From Devosia beringensis (GTDB lineage: Bacteria; Pseudomonadota; Alphaproteobacteria; Rhizobiales; Devosiaceae): 64,000 nt of DNA. The stretch covers positions 2,086,501-2,150,500 of the forward strand of contig NZ_CP045422.1 of NCBI RefSeq assembly GCF_014926585.1, in the 5' to 3' direction. Positions 25,112 to 33,163 of the stretch are shown in pieces (positions within the stretch are counted from its first letter, which is position 1; each line of letters opens with the position of its first letter). The translations under genes and the position numbers were made by a program. The notes beneath the pieces are model-generated. The model made no database searches. It was not told where the DNA came from and worked only from the letters and a program-made list of their open reading frames with translations.

Positions 25112-26371
25112 TCAGACCCAGTCGGGCACCGAATCGAGCGCGATCAGTTCCTCGAGGGACTTGCGCGGGCGGATGACGTGGAAGCGGTCGCCGTCGACCA
25201 GCACTTCGGGGATCAGTGGCCGCGAATTATATGTCGAGGCCATGACCGCGCCGTAGGCGCCGGCGCTCATGATGGCCAGGAGATCACCCTCTTCGACGCC
25301 GGGCATGGTGCGGGCCTTGGCCAGATAATCGCCCGTTTCGCAGACCGGGCCGACAATGTCGGCAGTGATCGGGGGCAGGTTGGAATAGTTGACCGGCACC
25401 ACGTCGTGATGGGCCTCGTAGAGCGTGGGGCGGATCAGGTCGTTCATCGCCGCGTCAACAATGACGAAGTTGCTGCTGCCCTGCTTCACATATTCGACCT
25501 TGGTCACCATGATGCCGGCATTGCCGACCAGCAGGCGCCCCGGCTCGATCACCAGGGTGCAGCCGAGCTGGCCGATCTTGTCGCGCACCATGGCGGCATA
25601 GGCCTCGGGATGGGGCGGCGCCTCCTGGTCGTGATGATAGGGAATACCGAGGCCGCCGCCGACATCGACATGCTCGATGGCGTGGCCATCGGCCTTGAGC
25701 GCCGTCACCAGTTCGGCCATCAGGCCAAAGGCGGTGCCGAAGGGTTCGAGATCAGTGAGCTGGCTGCCGATATGCATGTCGACGCCGACCGCCACCACAT
25801 TGGGCAGCGCGGCGATGCGGGCGTAGACGTCGCGGGCCCTTGCATAGGGAATGCCGAACTTGTTCTCGGCCTTGCCGGTGGAAATCTTGGCATGGGTGCG
25901 GGCATCGACATCGGGGTTGATGCGCACCGAGACGCGGGCGGTCATGCCCATTTCGGACGCGACCATGGAGAGGCGCTCGAGCTCGGGTTCGCTTTCGACA
26001 TTGAAGCACTTGATGCCGGCGGCCAGGCCGCGGCGCATTTCGGTAATGGTCTTGGCGACGCCTGAGAAGACGATCATGTCCGGCCTGATGCCGGCGGCCA
26101 GAGCGCGTTCGAGCTCGCCCAGCGAGACCACGTCGGCGCCGGCCCCTTCGGAGGCCATCAGCCGGAGCACGGCCTGGTTGGAATTGGCCTTCATGGCATA
26201 GGCGAGCAGCGTCGGGATGCCCTCAAAGGCCGCCTTGACCACCCGCACATGCCGGCGCAGCGTCGCGCTGGAATAGACATAGAAGGGTGTGCCGACCTTG
26301 TCCGCCAGGTCATTGAGATTGACGTCTTCGGCATAGAGGCTGCCGTCGCGGTGTTCGAAATGGTGGACCAT
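25112..26371 (-). CDS. lysA: Diaminopimelate decarboxylase
   Basis: PLP enzyme (alanine racemase fold) that decarboxylates meso-diaminopimelate to L-lysine, 419 residues. AYAMKANSNQAVLRLM holds the PLP lysine near residue 59, HIGSQLTDLEPF and VDVGGGLGIPY bind phosphate, EPGRLLVGNAG is typical, and GPVCETGDYLA with AYGAVMASTYNSRP forms the active site from the partner subunit. The ATG at 26371 (MVHHFEHRDG) is preferred; a longer frame reads through an extragenic repeat at 26402-26486 and is spurious. It follows chaC and argH on the same strand. Confidence 0.95.
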   Translation of the reverse strand: MVHHFEHRDGSLYAEDVNLNDLADKVGTPFYVYSSATLRRHVRVVKAAFEGIPTLLAYAMKANSNQAVLRLMASEGAGADVVSLGELERALAAGIRPDMIVFSGVAKTITEMRRGLAAGIKCFNVESEPELERLSMVASEMGMTARVSVRINPDVDARTHAKISTGKAENKFGIPYARARDVYARIAALPNVVAVGVDMHIGSQLTDLEPFGTAFGLMAELVTALKADGHAIEHVDVGGGLGIPYHHDQEAPPHPEAYAAMVRDKIGQLGCTLVIEPGRLLVGNAGIMVTKVEYVKQGSSNFVIVDAAMNDLIRPTLYEAHHDVVPVNYSNLPPITADIVGPVCETGDYLAKARTMPGVEEGDLLAIMSAGAYGAVMASTYNSRPLIPEVLVDGDRFHVIRPRKSLEELIALDSVPDWV

Positions 26372-26401
26372 TTTGCTCTCGATCTGTCCCCTCTCCACGA
26401 T

Positions 26402-26486
26402 GTCACCCCGGCGCAGGCCGGGGTCCATCCTCAGATCGGCGGATTGGCAGCTTCTCGGGATGGATTCCGGCCTGCGCTGGAACGAC
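26402..26486. repeat. REP-like inverted pair upstream of lysA
   Basis: Two 29-nt palindromic units (26402-26430 and 26458-26486) are reverse complements of each other with a few mismatches. Each has a CCGGCCTGCGC core. This is the familiar alphaproteobacterial REP/BIME form, and it occupies most of the lysA-chaC gap. Confidence 0.75.
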
Positions 26487-26548
26487 CCGAGAGGGCGCAT
26501 TAAGTTGGATGTTCCCTAGTCCAGCGCGCCTGAAAACGAAAGCAAGAC

Positions 26549-27268
26549 TTATCGATCCGCCTCATAAGCGGCCTCGATCTGCTCGGCGACCAGCGCCTGC
26601 AACTGCCAGAGATGGGGGTCGTGAATGCCGACCTGCTCGAGATGGGCAACGGTGGCGTGCAGATATTCAGCCATCGAGCCGCGATTGCCGACCGCCCTGG
26701 CCAGCACGGCGGCAATCTCCTGGTTGCTGAGGCCCGAGACATAGCGGCCCGACTGGCGGTCAATGCAGAAGGTGAGGGCGCGGATGGTGCGCTCGCCGGA
26801 GCGGGCATTGACCCAGCGCGGCGGGAAGGCCGAGGGCAGCCAGCCCATTTCGCGTTCGAGCAGGCTGGTCATGGCCGCGTCGATGCAATCGGGCGGCAGG
26901 CGATAGAGCACGCCGTTGCAGGCGCCGCCGCGATCGAGCGCCAGCATCAGGCCGGGATTTTCGTCGGAGCCGCGGAAGCGGGTGTTCCAGCCCAGGCAGA
27001 AGGCGCGGTGCCAGCCATGCACCAGGCCATTGCGCATTTCGACAAAGTCGCAGGCCGGTTTCCAGATCAGCGAACCATAAGCGAAGATCCAGACCTCGCG
27101 GCCGTCCCGGTCGGGGCCGAGCAGCTGGGCAATGGTGGCGTCGTGGTCGGCCTGGGTCGCCGCGCGCATGCCCTCGGGCGGCGGCGGCATCTGTTCGGAG
27201 GTCTCTACCGGCTGCAGATAGCCCACATGACGCTGGGTCAGGCGCATCTGTCGCAATCTGCCGGCCAT
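26549..27268 (-). CDS. ChaC-like gamma-glutamylcyclotransferase (copy 2)
   Basis: Second predicted glutathione cyclotransferase of the window, 239 residues. VWIFAYGSLIWKPACDFVE is the substrate loop at about 59-77, followed by GWHRAFCLGWNTRFRGSDENPGLMLALDRGG and PPRWVNA as in eukaryote-like ChaC2 proteins. It is longer than copy 1, with a 50-residue N-terminal extension. The ATG at 27268 is used. It stands between argH and lysA on the same strand, with a 50-nt gap to argH. That gap carries a GTTC/GTGAC palindrome shared with the intergenic element at 9.8 kb. Confidence 0.87.
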   Translation of the reverse strand: MAGRLRQMRLTQRHVGYLQPVETSEQMPPPPEGMRAATQADHDATIAQLLGPDRDGREVWIFAYGSLIWKPACDFVEMRNGLVHGWHRAFCLGWNTRFRGSDENPGLMLALDRGGACNGVLYRLPPDCIDAAMTSLLEREMGWLPSAFPPRWVNARSGERTIRALTFCIDRQSGRYVSGLSNQEIAAVLARAVGNRGSMAEYLHATVAHLEQVGIHDPHLWQLQALVAEQIEAAYEADR

Positions 27269-27318
27269 CTGGTTCGTTACCCGTTCACTCTGGTGACCAA
27301 GTTAGGGTGTCGCCGGCG

Positions 27319-28767
27319 TTACGCAACCCCGCCATCGCCATGGGTACCATGCTTTTTGCGCGCCAGCGGCCTGGGCTCGTGCGCGGTGCCGGTCAGCGCC
27401 GTCTTCCAGCGCGCCGCCTGGGCCAGCACATTGGCCGGCGCTGTGCCGCCATAGCTCTGCCGCGCCGCCACCGAGGCTTCCACGGTCAGCACCTTGTGGA
27501 TGCGGCTGTCGATGCGCTGATCGACTGCCTTGAAGTCCTCGATCGTCAGGCCCTCGAGACCGCAGTTCTTCTGCTCGGCCAGAGCCACGATCTGGCCGGT
27601 AATGTGGTGGGCGTCGCGGAAGGGGATATTGATTTCGCGCACCAGCCAGTCGGCGATATCGGTGGCGGTGGAAAAGCCGGCCATGGCCGAGGCCCGCATG
27701 CGCTCGCGGTTGGGGACGAGGTCGGCCACCATGCCGGTCATGGCGGCCAGAGACAGGCTGAGGGAATCGAGCGCGTCGAAGGCGACTTCCTTGTCTTCCT
27801 GCATGTCCTTGGAATAGGCCAGCGGCAGGCCCTTCATCACCACGATCAGGCTGGTCAGGGCGCCCAGGATACGGCCGATCTTGGCGCGCACCAGTTCGGC
27901 GGCGTCCGGATTGCGCTTTTGCGGCATGATCGAGCTGCCGGTGGTGAACTTGTCGGAGAGGCGGATGAAGCCGAACTGGGCCGAGCTCCAGATCACCATT
28001 TCCTCGGCAAAGCGGCTCAGATGCATGGCGCAGATACTGGCAGCGGCGAGAGTTTCGAGAATGAAATCGCGGTCGGAGACGGCGTCGAGCGAATTGGCGG
28101 TGGGCCGGTCAAAGCCAAGCTTTTGCGCCGTCATGTCGCGGTCGATCGGATAGGGCGTGCCGGCCAAAGCGGCCGAGCCGAGCGGGCTTTCGTTGAGCCG
28201 CTTGCGGGCGTCAAGCAGCCTTCCGGCGTCGCGGCCGAGCATTTCGACATAGGCCAGCATATGGTGGCCAAAGGTCACGGGCTGGGCGTTCTGCAGATGG
28301 GTAAAGCCGGGCATGATGGTCTCGGCCTCGTCTTCGGCCTTGGTGACCAGCGCCAGTTGCAGCGTTGTCACCTGCACCACCAGGGTGTCGATGGTATCGC
28401 GGACATAGAGCTTGAAGTCAGTGGCCACCTGGTCATTGCGCGAGCGCGCCGTGTGCAGGCGCCCAGCGGCATCGCCGATCTTCTCGCGCAGCCGGCTTTC
28501 CACATTCATATGGATGTCCTCGAGCGCACGCGAGAACGTGAAACTTCCACCCTCGATTTCGGCCAGCACCTCGGTTAGACCGGCAATGATGCTGTCGCGG
28601 TCTTCCTGCGTCAGAATGCCCGTCTCGGCGAGCATTGTGGCATGGGCGATCGATCCGGCAATATCCTGGCGGAACAGGCGCTGATCAAAGCCGATCGAGG
28701 CGTTGATTTCCTCCATGATGGCGTCGGGGCCGGTGGCGAACCGTCCGCCCCACATCTTGTTGCTCAT
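27319..28767 (-). CDS. argH: Argininosuccinate lyase
   Basis: Last step of arginine synthesis, splitting argininosuccinate into arginine and fumarate; homotetramer of the fumarase/aspartase superfamily, the same fold as FumC above. 482 residues. MWGGRF starts the family, [11 protein letters not shown] and [20 protein letters not shown] bind substrate, [16 protein letters not shown] follows, and the signature is [18 protein letters not shown]. The ATG at 28767 has CGAGG upstream. It diverges from tlpA with only 21 nt between start codons, so the two promoters must overlap the opposite coding regions. Confidence 0.96.
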   Translation of the reverse strand: MSNKMWGGRFATGPDAIMEEINASIGFDQRLFRQDIAGSIAHATMLAETGILTQEDRDSIIAGLTEVLAEIEGGSFTFSRALEDIHMNVESRLREKIGDAAGRLHTARSRNDQVATDFKLYVRDTIDTLVVQVTTLQLALVTKAEDEAETIMPGFTHLQNAQPVTFGHHMLAYVEMLGRDAGRLLDARKRLNESPLGSAALAGTPYPIDRDMTAQKLGFDRPTANSLDAVSDRDFILETLAAASICAMHLSRFAEEMVIWSSAQFGFIRLSDKFTTGSSIMPQKRNPDAAELVRAKIGRILGALTSLIVVMKGLPLAYSKDMQEDKEVAFDALDSLSLSLAAMTGMVADLVPNRERMRASAMAGFSTATDIADWLVREINIPFRDAHHITGQIVALAEQKNCGLEGLTIEDFKAVDQRIDSRIHKVLTVEASVAARQSYGGTAPANVLAQAARWKTALTGTAHEPRPLARKKHGTHGDGGVA

Positions 28768-28788
28768 CGAATACCTCGGAGACCTGTT

Positions 28789-29451
28789 ATGACCGATATG
28801 CCCGCGCCTCGCCCCGGCGCTTCCAGCCGGGTTCGACTGCTGCTCGCGCTGGGGGTGACGGGATTGGCGGTAGCTATAGCGGCGTGGGTGTGGCTCGGCA
28901 ATGCCGGGCAGGCCCGGGAATGCCCGGTACAGGCAGAGGCCGCTGCAGCCATTGACGCGGCCGCTGTCGGCGAGCTGGCGGCCCTCAACGGCACGGGCGA
29001 GGGGCGCGGCTATGCCAGCCTGGCGTTCAAGGACGCAGCGGGCGGCGAGCTGACCATTGCCGACTTCAAGGGCAAGGCGCTGCTGGTCAATTTCTGGGCC
29101 AGCTGGTGCGTGCCCTGCCGCGAGGAAATGCCGGCGCTGGACGCCCTGGCCACCAAATATAACTCGGATCGCTTCATGGTGCTGCCGATCAATCTCGATA
29201 TCGGCGCGGGCGGGCTGGAAAAGGCCCAGGCCTTTCTCGATACGAACGGTTTTGCCAATCTGCCGCTCTATGCCGACAATACCTTTGCCGCCTTCGACCG
29301 TCTCAAGCAGCAGGCCGTTGCGGTCGGGTTGCCGGCGACGCTGGTGCTGGACGAGAATGGCTGTGAGCTGGCGGTGCTGCAAGGGCCGGCAGAATGGCAC
29401 ACGCCCGATGGCGAAGCGGTCGTCGAGGCGCTGATCGCGCAGCGCGGCTAG
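28789..29451 (+). CDS. tlpA: TlpA-like thiol:disulfide oxidoreductase
   Basis: Membrane-anchored periplasmic thioredoxin-like protein of 220 residues. The N-terminal anchor is about 16-36 ([21 protein letters not shown]). The AhpC/TSA-Redoxin body has the catalytic motif [14 protein letters not shown] near residue 105, and the cis-proline lies in [11 protein letters not shown]. TlpA reduces apo-metallochaperones for cytochrome oxidase assembly in Bradyrhizobium; the role here is inferred. It is divergent from argH. Its stop is joined directly to a Rhizobiales-type palindromic repeat. Confidence 0.9.
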   Translation: MTDMPAPRPGASSRVRLLLALGVTGLAVAIAAWVWLGNAGQARECPVQAEAAAAIDAAAVGELAALNGTGEGRGYASLAFKDAAGGELTIADFKGKALLVNFWASWCVPCREEMPALDALATKYNSDRFMVLPINLDIGAGGLEKAQAFLDTNGFANLPLYADNTFAAFDRLKQQAVAVGLPATLVLDENGCELAVLQGPAEWHTPDGEAVVEALIAQRG

Positions 29452-29556
29452 AGCGTTTTCAGGAAAAGTGGATACCGGTTTTCCGGTTCGAAAACGCGAC
29501 CAACAAGAACTTAGAACAATTCACCGCGTCAACGACGCGGTGAATTGTTCTAAACT
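29451..29556. repeat. Rhizobiales-type extragenic palindromic repeat
   Basis: Two stems. The first is nested: GCGTTTTC (29453-29460) pairs with GAAAACGC (29490-29497), and GGAAAA (29462-29467) with TTTTCC (29479-29484). The second is a perfect 20-bp inverted repeat, 29511-29530 with 29534-29553, around an AAC loop. I know very similar repeats from many Rhizobiales genomes. It starts at the tlpA stop and supplies the stop codon of the 71-aa gene. Confidence 0.85.
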
Positions 29557-29765
29557 AGGCGGTCGACTTCGGCGCCGGTCGTCACGGGCTCGGTCACGGC
29601 TTCGGGGTCGAACTGGGCAACGCGGACCTGCTGCTCGGTCTCGGCATGTTCCAGCCGCAGGCGCAGGGCGGCGACCCGGGCCAGTTCGGCGCCGGGAGGC
29701 GTGGCTTCGCGCGCGACAATGCGGTTGATCATGACGGTGGGGCTGACGGTCAGGTCATTGCTCAT
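29550..29765 (-). CDS. Hypothetical 71-aa protein downstream of the YjfB-like gene
   Basis: Unrecognised small protein, MSNDLTVSPTVMINRIVARE at the start, then a helical Glu/Ala/Arg segment and an acidic C-terminus. AGGAG lies 9 nt before the ATG at 29765. It follows the YjfB-like gene by 17 nt on the same strand and is likely co-transcribed. Its TAG stop falls inside the right arm of the palindromic repeat, so the repeat may have truncated an originally longer gene. Confidence 0.6.
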   Translation of the reverse strand: MSNDLTVSPTVMINRIVAREATPPGAELARVAALRLRLEHAETEQQVRVAQFDPEAVTEPVTTGAEVDRLV

Positions 29766-29782
29766 CAGGATGGTCTCCTGTG

Positions 29783-29965
29783 TCAGGCCTGACGGTCGAA
29801 CTTGGTGCCCTGGCCGGCAGGCGCTGGCGACAGCGCGGCCTGGGTGAGCGTGGTCAGAAGCTCGTTCTGCATGTCATTCTGCTTCTTGAACACCGCTATC
29901 TGGATGCTGTTCTGCGTCTTGACGGTATTCATGGCCAGCATCTGCGTCGAGAGGTCGGTATTCAT
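29783..29965 (-). CDS. YjfB-like putative motility protein
   Basis: A 60-residue protein, MNTDLSTQMLAMNTVKTQNSIQIAVFKKQNDMQNELLTTL and on, matching the YjfB family pattern (short polar N-terminus, then VLKK-like and LL segments). The family is called motility-related, but its mechanism is not known. The perfect GGAGG 6 nt before the ATG at 29965 fixes the start. It heads a two-gene unit with the 71-aa ORF. A CtrA-like half-site pair lies about 105 nt upstream, shared with the divergent diguanylate cyclase. Confidence 0.72.
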   Translation of the reverse strand: MNTDLSTQMLAMNTVKTQNSIQIAVFKKQNDMQNELLTTLTQAALSPAPAGQGTKFDRQA

Positions 29966-30071
29966 GGCGGACCTCCTTTCCAATAGTGGTTCGAGATCCA
30001 GTCATAGGGCGCAGGGGTAAACAAAGCCTGCCGGCGGCCAGACAAGTGGCCCGATATTTGGGTCGGTCTGC

Positions 30072-30087
30072 TTAACCCGCCGCTAAC
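30072..30087. promoter_or_regulatory. CtrA-like site between yjfB-like and diguanylate cyclase genes
   Basis: TTAA-CCCGCCG-CTAAC matches the TTAA-N7-TTAAC CtrA recognition form with one mismatch (C for T). It lies in the divergent gap 29966-30173. Confidence 0.3.
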
Positions 30088-30173
30088 CCTATGGCGTTCG
30101 GGCGCTGCTTCTTTCACGCAAAGCTTACACATGGGCGCTCAGATGGTGGCAACGGGGGCCGTCGGGGGACGCG

Positions 30174-31340
30174 ATGTTCGCACAAGACATGTTCATTGCG
30201 CTGATGCAGGGCATCAGCCTGCTGGCGATGATGGCGATCGCCTTTGGCGTGGTGGAGCGGCAGAACTGGCCGCGCTATCTGCGCTCCTGCATCCAGGGCG
30301 TGATCTTTGGGGTGGGCGCGATCGCCGCGATCATGGCGCCGGCCCATCTGGGCGTCGGCGTGATGGTGGATGCTCGCGGCATCATCATCGGCTTTGCCGC
30401 CGCCTTTGGCGGCTGGCCGGCTGCCCTGGTCGCCATCGTCATCGGCGGCGGTTATCGCCTCTGGCTGGGTGGCATGGGGGCCATGCCCGGCGCGGCCGGC
30501 ATCGTGCTGGCCGGTGTGCTGGGGCTGAGCTGGCGCTATTTCCTGCGGCCCAAGACCCGCGTGCAGGCCCGTCATCTGGTGGTGCTGGGCCTTGTCGTCT
30601 CCTGCTACCTGCTCACCGGTCTTGGCATGGGCTATGCCAGCCTCTGGGCCCTGCTCAGCCTGATCGGCCCCTATATGGTGTCGACCTCGGTGGTCGGCGC
30701 GGTGCTGCTGGGCCTGTTTGTCGAGCGTGAACTGCGCCAGATCGACCGCGAGCAGCAGTGGCAGATGCACGCTTTGACCGATCCGCTGACCGGCCTGCCC
30801 AATCGGCGCGGTTTCGAGCGCGGCATGGAGGGGTTGCGGACGCCGGACACGTCATCGGCGCTGATGGCGATCGACCTCGACCACTTCAAGGTCGTCAACG
30901 ACACCCATGGTCATGCCGCTGGCGACCATGTGCTGCAGAATGTCTCGCGGGTTTTGCGCGGCGCGCTGCGCAACCGTGACCTGCTGTCCCGCCTGGGCGG
31001 GGAAGAACTGGCCGTGCTGCTGCCCGAAACCGATGCGGCGCTGGCGCGGCTGATTGGCGAGCGCCTGCGGCGCGCCATCGACGAGATGGAGATCCTCTGG
31101 GAGGGCCAGATCATCCATGTCACCGCCAGTTTCGGCGTGGCCACAGCCCTTGGCACGCTGCCGATGGACGAGCTGTTCGCGCAGGCCGATGCGGCGCTCT
31201 ATACCGCCAAGCATGCCGGCCGCAATCGGGTCGTCTTCGCGGGCGAAGCGCCGCTGAGTACGGACAATCTGGTGGTGATCGAGCCACCCCGGCCTTTTGT
31301 CGAGCGGCGCCAGAGCCGGGACAAGCCGCACGCGGCCTGA
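30174..31340 (+). CDS. Membrane diguanylate cyclase (5TM sensor, GGDEF)
   Basis: Synthesises cyclic di-GMP from two GTP at the inner membrane. 388 residues. The N-terminal half has five to six membrane segments with the 5TMR-LYT look (GVMVDARGIIIGFAAAFGGWPAALVAIVIGGGYRLWLGG). A GGDEF domain follows from about 195: DPLTGLPNRRGFER, AIDLDHFKVVNDTHGHAAGD, and the active site GGEEL at 275-279, an allowed variant. RNRD at 266-269, five residues before it, is an intact inhibitory I-site, so product feedback is expected. No EAL domain. The ATG at 30174 is used. It is divergent from the YjfB-like unit. Confidence 0.92.
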   Translation: MFAQDMFIALMQGISLLAMMAIAFGVVERQNWPRYLRSCIQGVIFGVGAIAAIMAPAHLGVGVMVDARGIIIGFAAAFGGWPAALVAIVIGGGYRLWLGGMGAMPGAAGIVLAGVLGLSWRYFLRPKTRVQARHLVVLGLVVSCYLLTGLGMGYASLWALLSLIGPYMVSTSVVGAVLLGLFVERELRQIDREQQWQMHALTDPLTGLPNRRGFERGMEGLRTPDTSSALMAIDLDHFKVVNDTHGHAAGDHVLQNVSRVLRGALRNRDLLSRLGGEELAVLLPETDAALARLIGERLRRAIDEMEILWEGQIIHVTASFGVATALGTLPMDELFAQADAALYTAKHAGRNRVVFAGEAPLSTDNLVVIEPPRPFVERRQSRDKPHAA

Positions 31341-31365
31341 CCGATCGGCTCCCAGCGAAGCGCAA

Positions 31366-31959
31366 TCAGGGTTTCTTCAGATCGCCGTGATTGCCGGGCA
31401 CCCAGAGCACATCCTTGCTGCCATTGCCATTGGCCACGCGCGACAGCACGAAGAGCAGGTCTGACAGCCGGTTGAGGTAGCGGATGGCTTCCGGACTGGT
31501 ATCGGGCTCATGGGCGGCCAGTTCCACGGTGATGCGTTCGGCGCGCCGAGTCACGGTGCGGGCGACATGCAGGGCCGCCGCCAGCGGTGACCCGCCCGGC
31601 AGCACGAAGCTGCTTAGCGGTTCGAGCGCCTCGTTATATTGGTCAATCTGCTTTTCGAGCGCCTCGGTCTGGATCGGGCGGACGCGCAGGCTGGGATATT
31701 CGGCGTCGGGGGCGTCTGTCCCGGGCGTCGCCAGGTCGGAGCCGACGTCGAAAAGATCGTTCTGGATGCGGCTGAGCAGATTGTCGATCTTGGGCTGGGC
31801 GGCAGAATGCAGGCGGGCCATGCCGATGGCCGCATTGGCCTCGTCGACCGTGCCATAGGCTTCGACCCGCAGGTCATATTTCGGGCGGCGCGGGCCACGC
31901 ACCAGGCCCGTGCTGCCGTCATCGCCGGTCTTGGTATAGATGCGGTTGAGCTTGACCAT
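31366..31959 (-). CDS. Cob(I)yrinic acid a,c-diamide adenosyltransferase, PduO type
   Basis: ATP:corrinoid adenosyltransferase that makes adenosylcobalamin from cob(I)alamin, 197 residues. VKLNRIYTKTGDDGSTGLVRG is the ATP-binding N-terminus, and VEAYGTVDEANAAIGMAR, FVLPGGSPLAAALHVARTVTRRAER and YLNRLSDLLFVLSR are the family blocks. The ATG at 31959 starts exactly at this conserved region; the upstream frame overlaps the HIG1-like gene. It is preceded 5 nt earlier by that small membrane gene on the same strand, a pairing I have seen in Rhizobiales. Vitamin B12 use by the cell is implied. Confidence 0.93.
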   Translation of the reverse strand: MVKLNRIYTKTGDDGSTGLVRGPRRPKYDLRVEAYGTVDEANAAIGMARLHSAAQPKIDNLLSRIQNDLFDVGSDLATPGTDAPDAEYPSLRVRPIQTEALEKQIDQYNEALEPLSSFVLPGGSPLAAALHVARTVTRRAERITVELAAHEPDTSPEAIRYLNRLSDLLFVLSRVANGNGSKDVLWVPGNHGDLKKP

Positions 31960-31964
31960 CCGAC

Positions 31965-32165
31965 CTAGCCCCGGCCGCTGCCAAAGAAGAACAGCGCGCC
32001 CATCAGCAGGATGAGCGCGACGGCCTGGCCCATGACGCGCAGCCGCATCAGGCGCTGGCTGGTATTGCCGGGACCGGCTTTGAGCATGTTCCACAGGCCC
32101 ATGCCGAGTACGGCGACGACAAAGATCAGGGCGATGGCGATGGCGAGATTGAGGGCGGTCTGCAT
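31965..32165 (-). CDS. Twin-transmembrane HIG1-domain small protein
   Basis: A 66-residue protein with two hydrophobic helices (ALNLAIAIALIFVVAVLGMGLWNML and VMGQAVALILLMGALFFFG) joined by a basic loop with SQRLMRLRVMGQ, the HIG1_N pattern. Mitochondrial HIG1 proteins associate with respiratory complexes; in bacteria the function is not settled. It is transcribed with the corrinoid adenosyltransferase, 5 nt downstream. Confidence 0.85.
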   Translation of the reverse strand: MQTALNLAIAIALIFVVAVLGMGLWNMLKAGPGNTSQRLMRLRVMGQAVALILLMGALFFFGSGRG

Positions 32166-32184
32166 GATGTCCTACTGAAACTGT

Positions 32185-33075
32185 CTAGCCATTGATATAC
32201 GCAACAAGACCGTCGGCCAGAGCATCATAGATGGCACGAATTCGCTGTGAGGTGAACAATTCCCTGTGCGTGGTCAGCCAGACCTCAAGCGGCGGTATGG
32301 CCAGATTGATCGGCAGCGCCACCATGGCCGGGGTGCGGCGCACCAGATTGGCCTGGCCAAAGCCGATGCCGAGACCGGCGCGGATCAGCTCCCACAGATG
32401 GGGCTGATCGTCCGAGCGGAGCGGGAAATTGTCCCGGGTGATGGCGTGGCCGAGCCGGCGGGCGTGCTCGATGATGGCGTCGGAACGGTCAAAGCCGATC
32501 AGCTCATGTTGCCAGAGTTCGTCCAGACTGCTGGGGCGGCCGCGCCGCGCCAGATAGCGCTCATGGGCTGTGGGCACCAGCGCGATGTCGCCCAGGTGCC
32601 GGGTGACCAGTTCGAGCTGGGTGGGGCGGAACATGCGGATGGCGATATCGGCCTCGCGCAGCAGGAGGTTTTCCGAGGAATCGGACGGCACGATTTCCAG
32701 CGCTATCTGCGGGTAGCGCGCCCGGGCCGTCACCAGGATGTCGGGCAGCACATAGTTGGAAATCATGGCGCTGGCGGTGATCCGCACCGTGCCGCCGGCG
32801 GTGTCCTGGGCGCCCTCGGCCATCATGGTGGCCTCGGCCAGGGCCGCCTGGGCCCGCGTGATGGGGGCCAGCAGCGCCAGGGCCGCGGCATTGGGCTTGA
32901 GCCCGGTCAGCGTGCGCTCGAACAGGGGCAGGTCAAGCTGGGCCTCCAGCGTTTCGATGTGGCGCCCCAGCGTGGGCTGGCTGAGGCGCAGGGCCCGGGC
33001 GGCGGCTGACAGCGAGCCATGCTCGACGACGGCGGCAAAGCTGCGCCACAGGGACCAGTCAGGCTCTCTATTCAT
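32185..33075 (-). CDS. LysR family transcriptional regulator
   Basis: Regulator of 296 residues. The N-terminal winged helix-turn-helix is SLWRSFAAVVEHGSLSAAARALRLSQPTLGRHIETLEAQL (8-47), and the substrate-binding fold follows from about 90. The ATG at 33075 (MNREPDWSLW) places the helix-turn-helix where LysR proteins have it. It is divergent from the NAD(P)-binding gene over 88 nt, the classic arrangement for a LysR regulator and its target. AT-rich ATAAATTAT in that gap may be part of its site. The inducer is unknown. Confidence 0.92.
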   Translation of the reverse strand: MNREPDWSLWRSFAAVVEHGSLSAAARALRLSQPTLGRHIETLEAQLDLPLFERTLTGLKPNAAALALLAPITRAQAALAEATMMAEGAQDTAGGTVRITASAMISNYVLPDILVTARARYPQIALEIVPSDSSENLLLREADIAIRMFRPTQLELVTRHLGDIALVPTAHERYLARRGRPSSLDELWQHELIGFDRSDAIIEHARRLGHAITRDNFPLRSDDQPHLWELIRAGLGIGFGQANLVRRTPAMVALPINLAIPPLEVWLTTHRELFTSQRIRAIYDALADGLVAYING

Positions 33076-33163
33076 TCTTGAATGTCTAACCCTCATTTTC
33101 TGCCAATCGCCATAAATTATTGTAGCGCGCATTGTCGCCGTCATCAACCTGATGGAGATGACA

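Noticed and set aside
26372..26500. Longer N-terminus for LysA
   Set aside because: It would translate through the REP-like repeat, and the family starts at the chosen Met.
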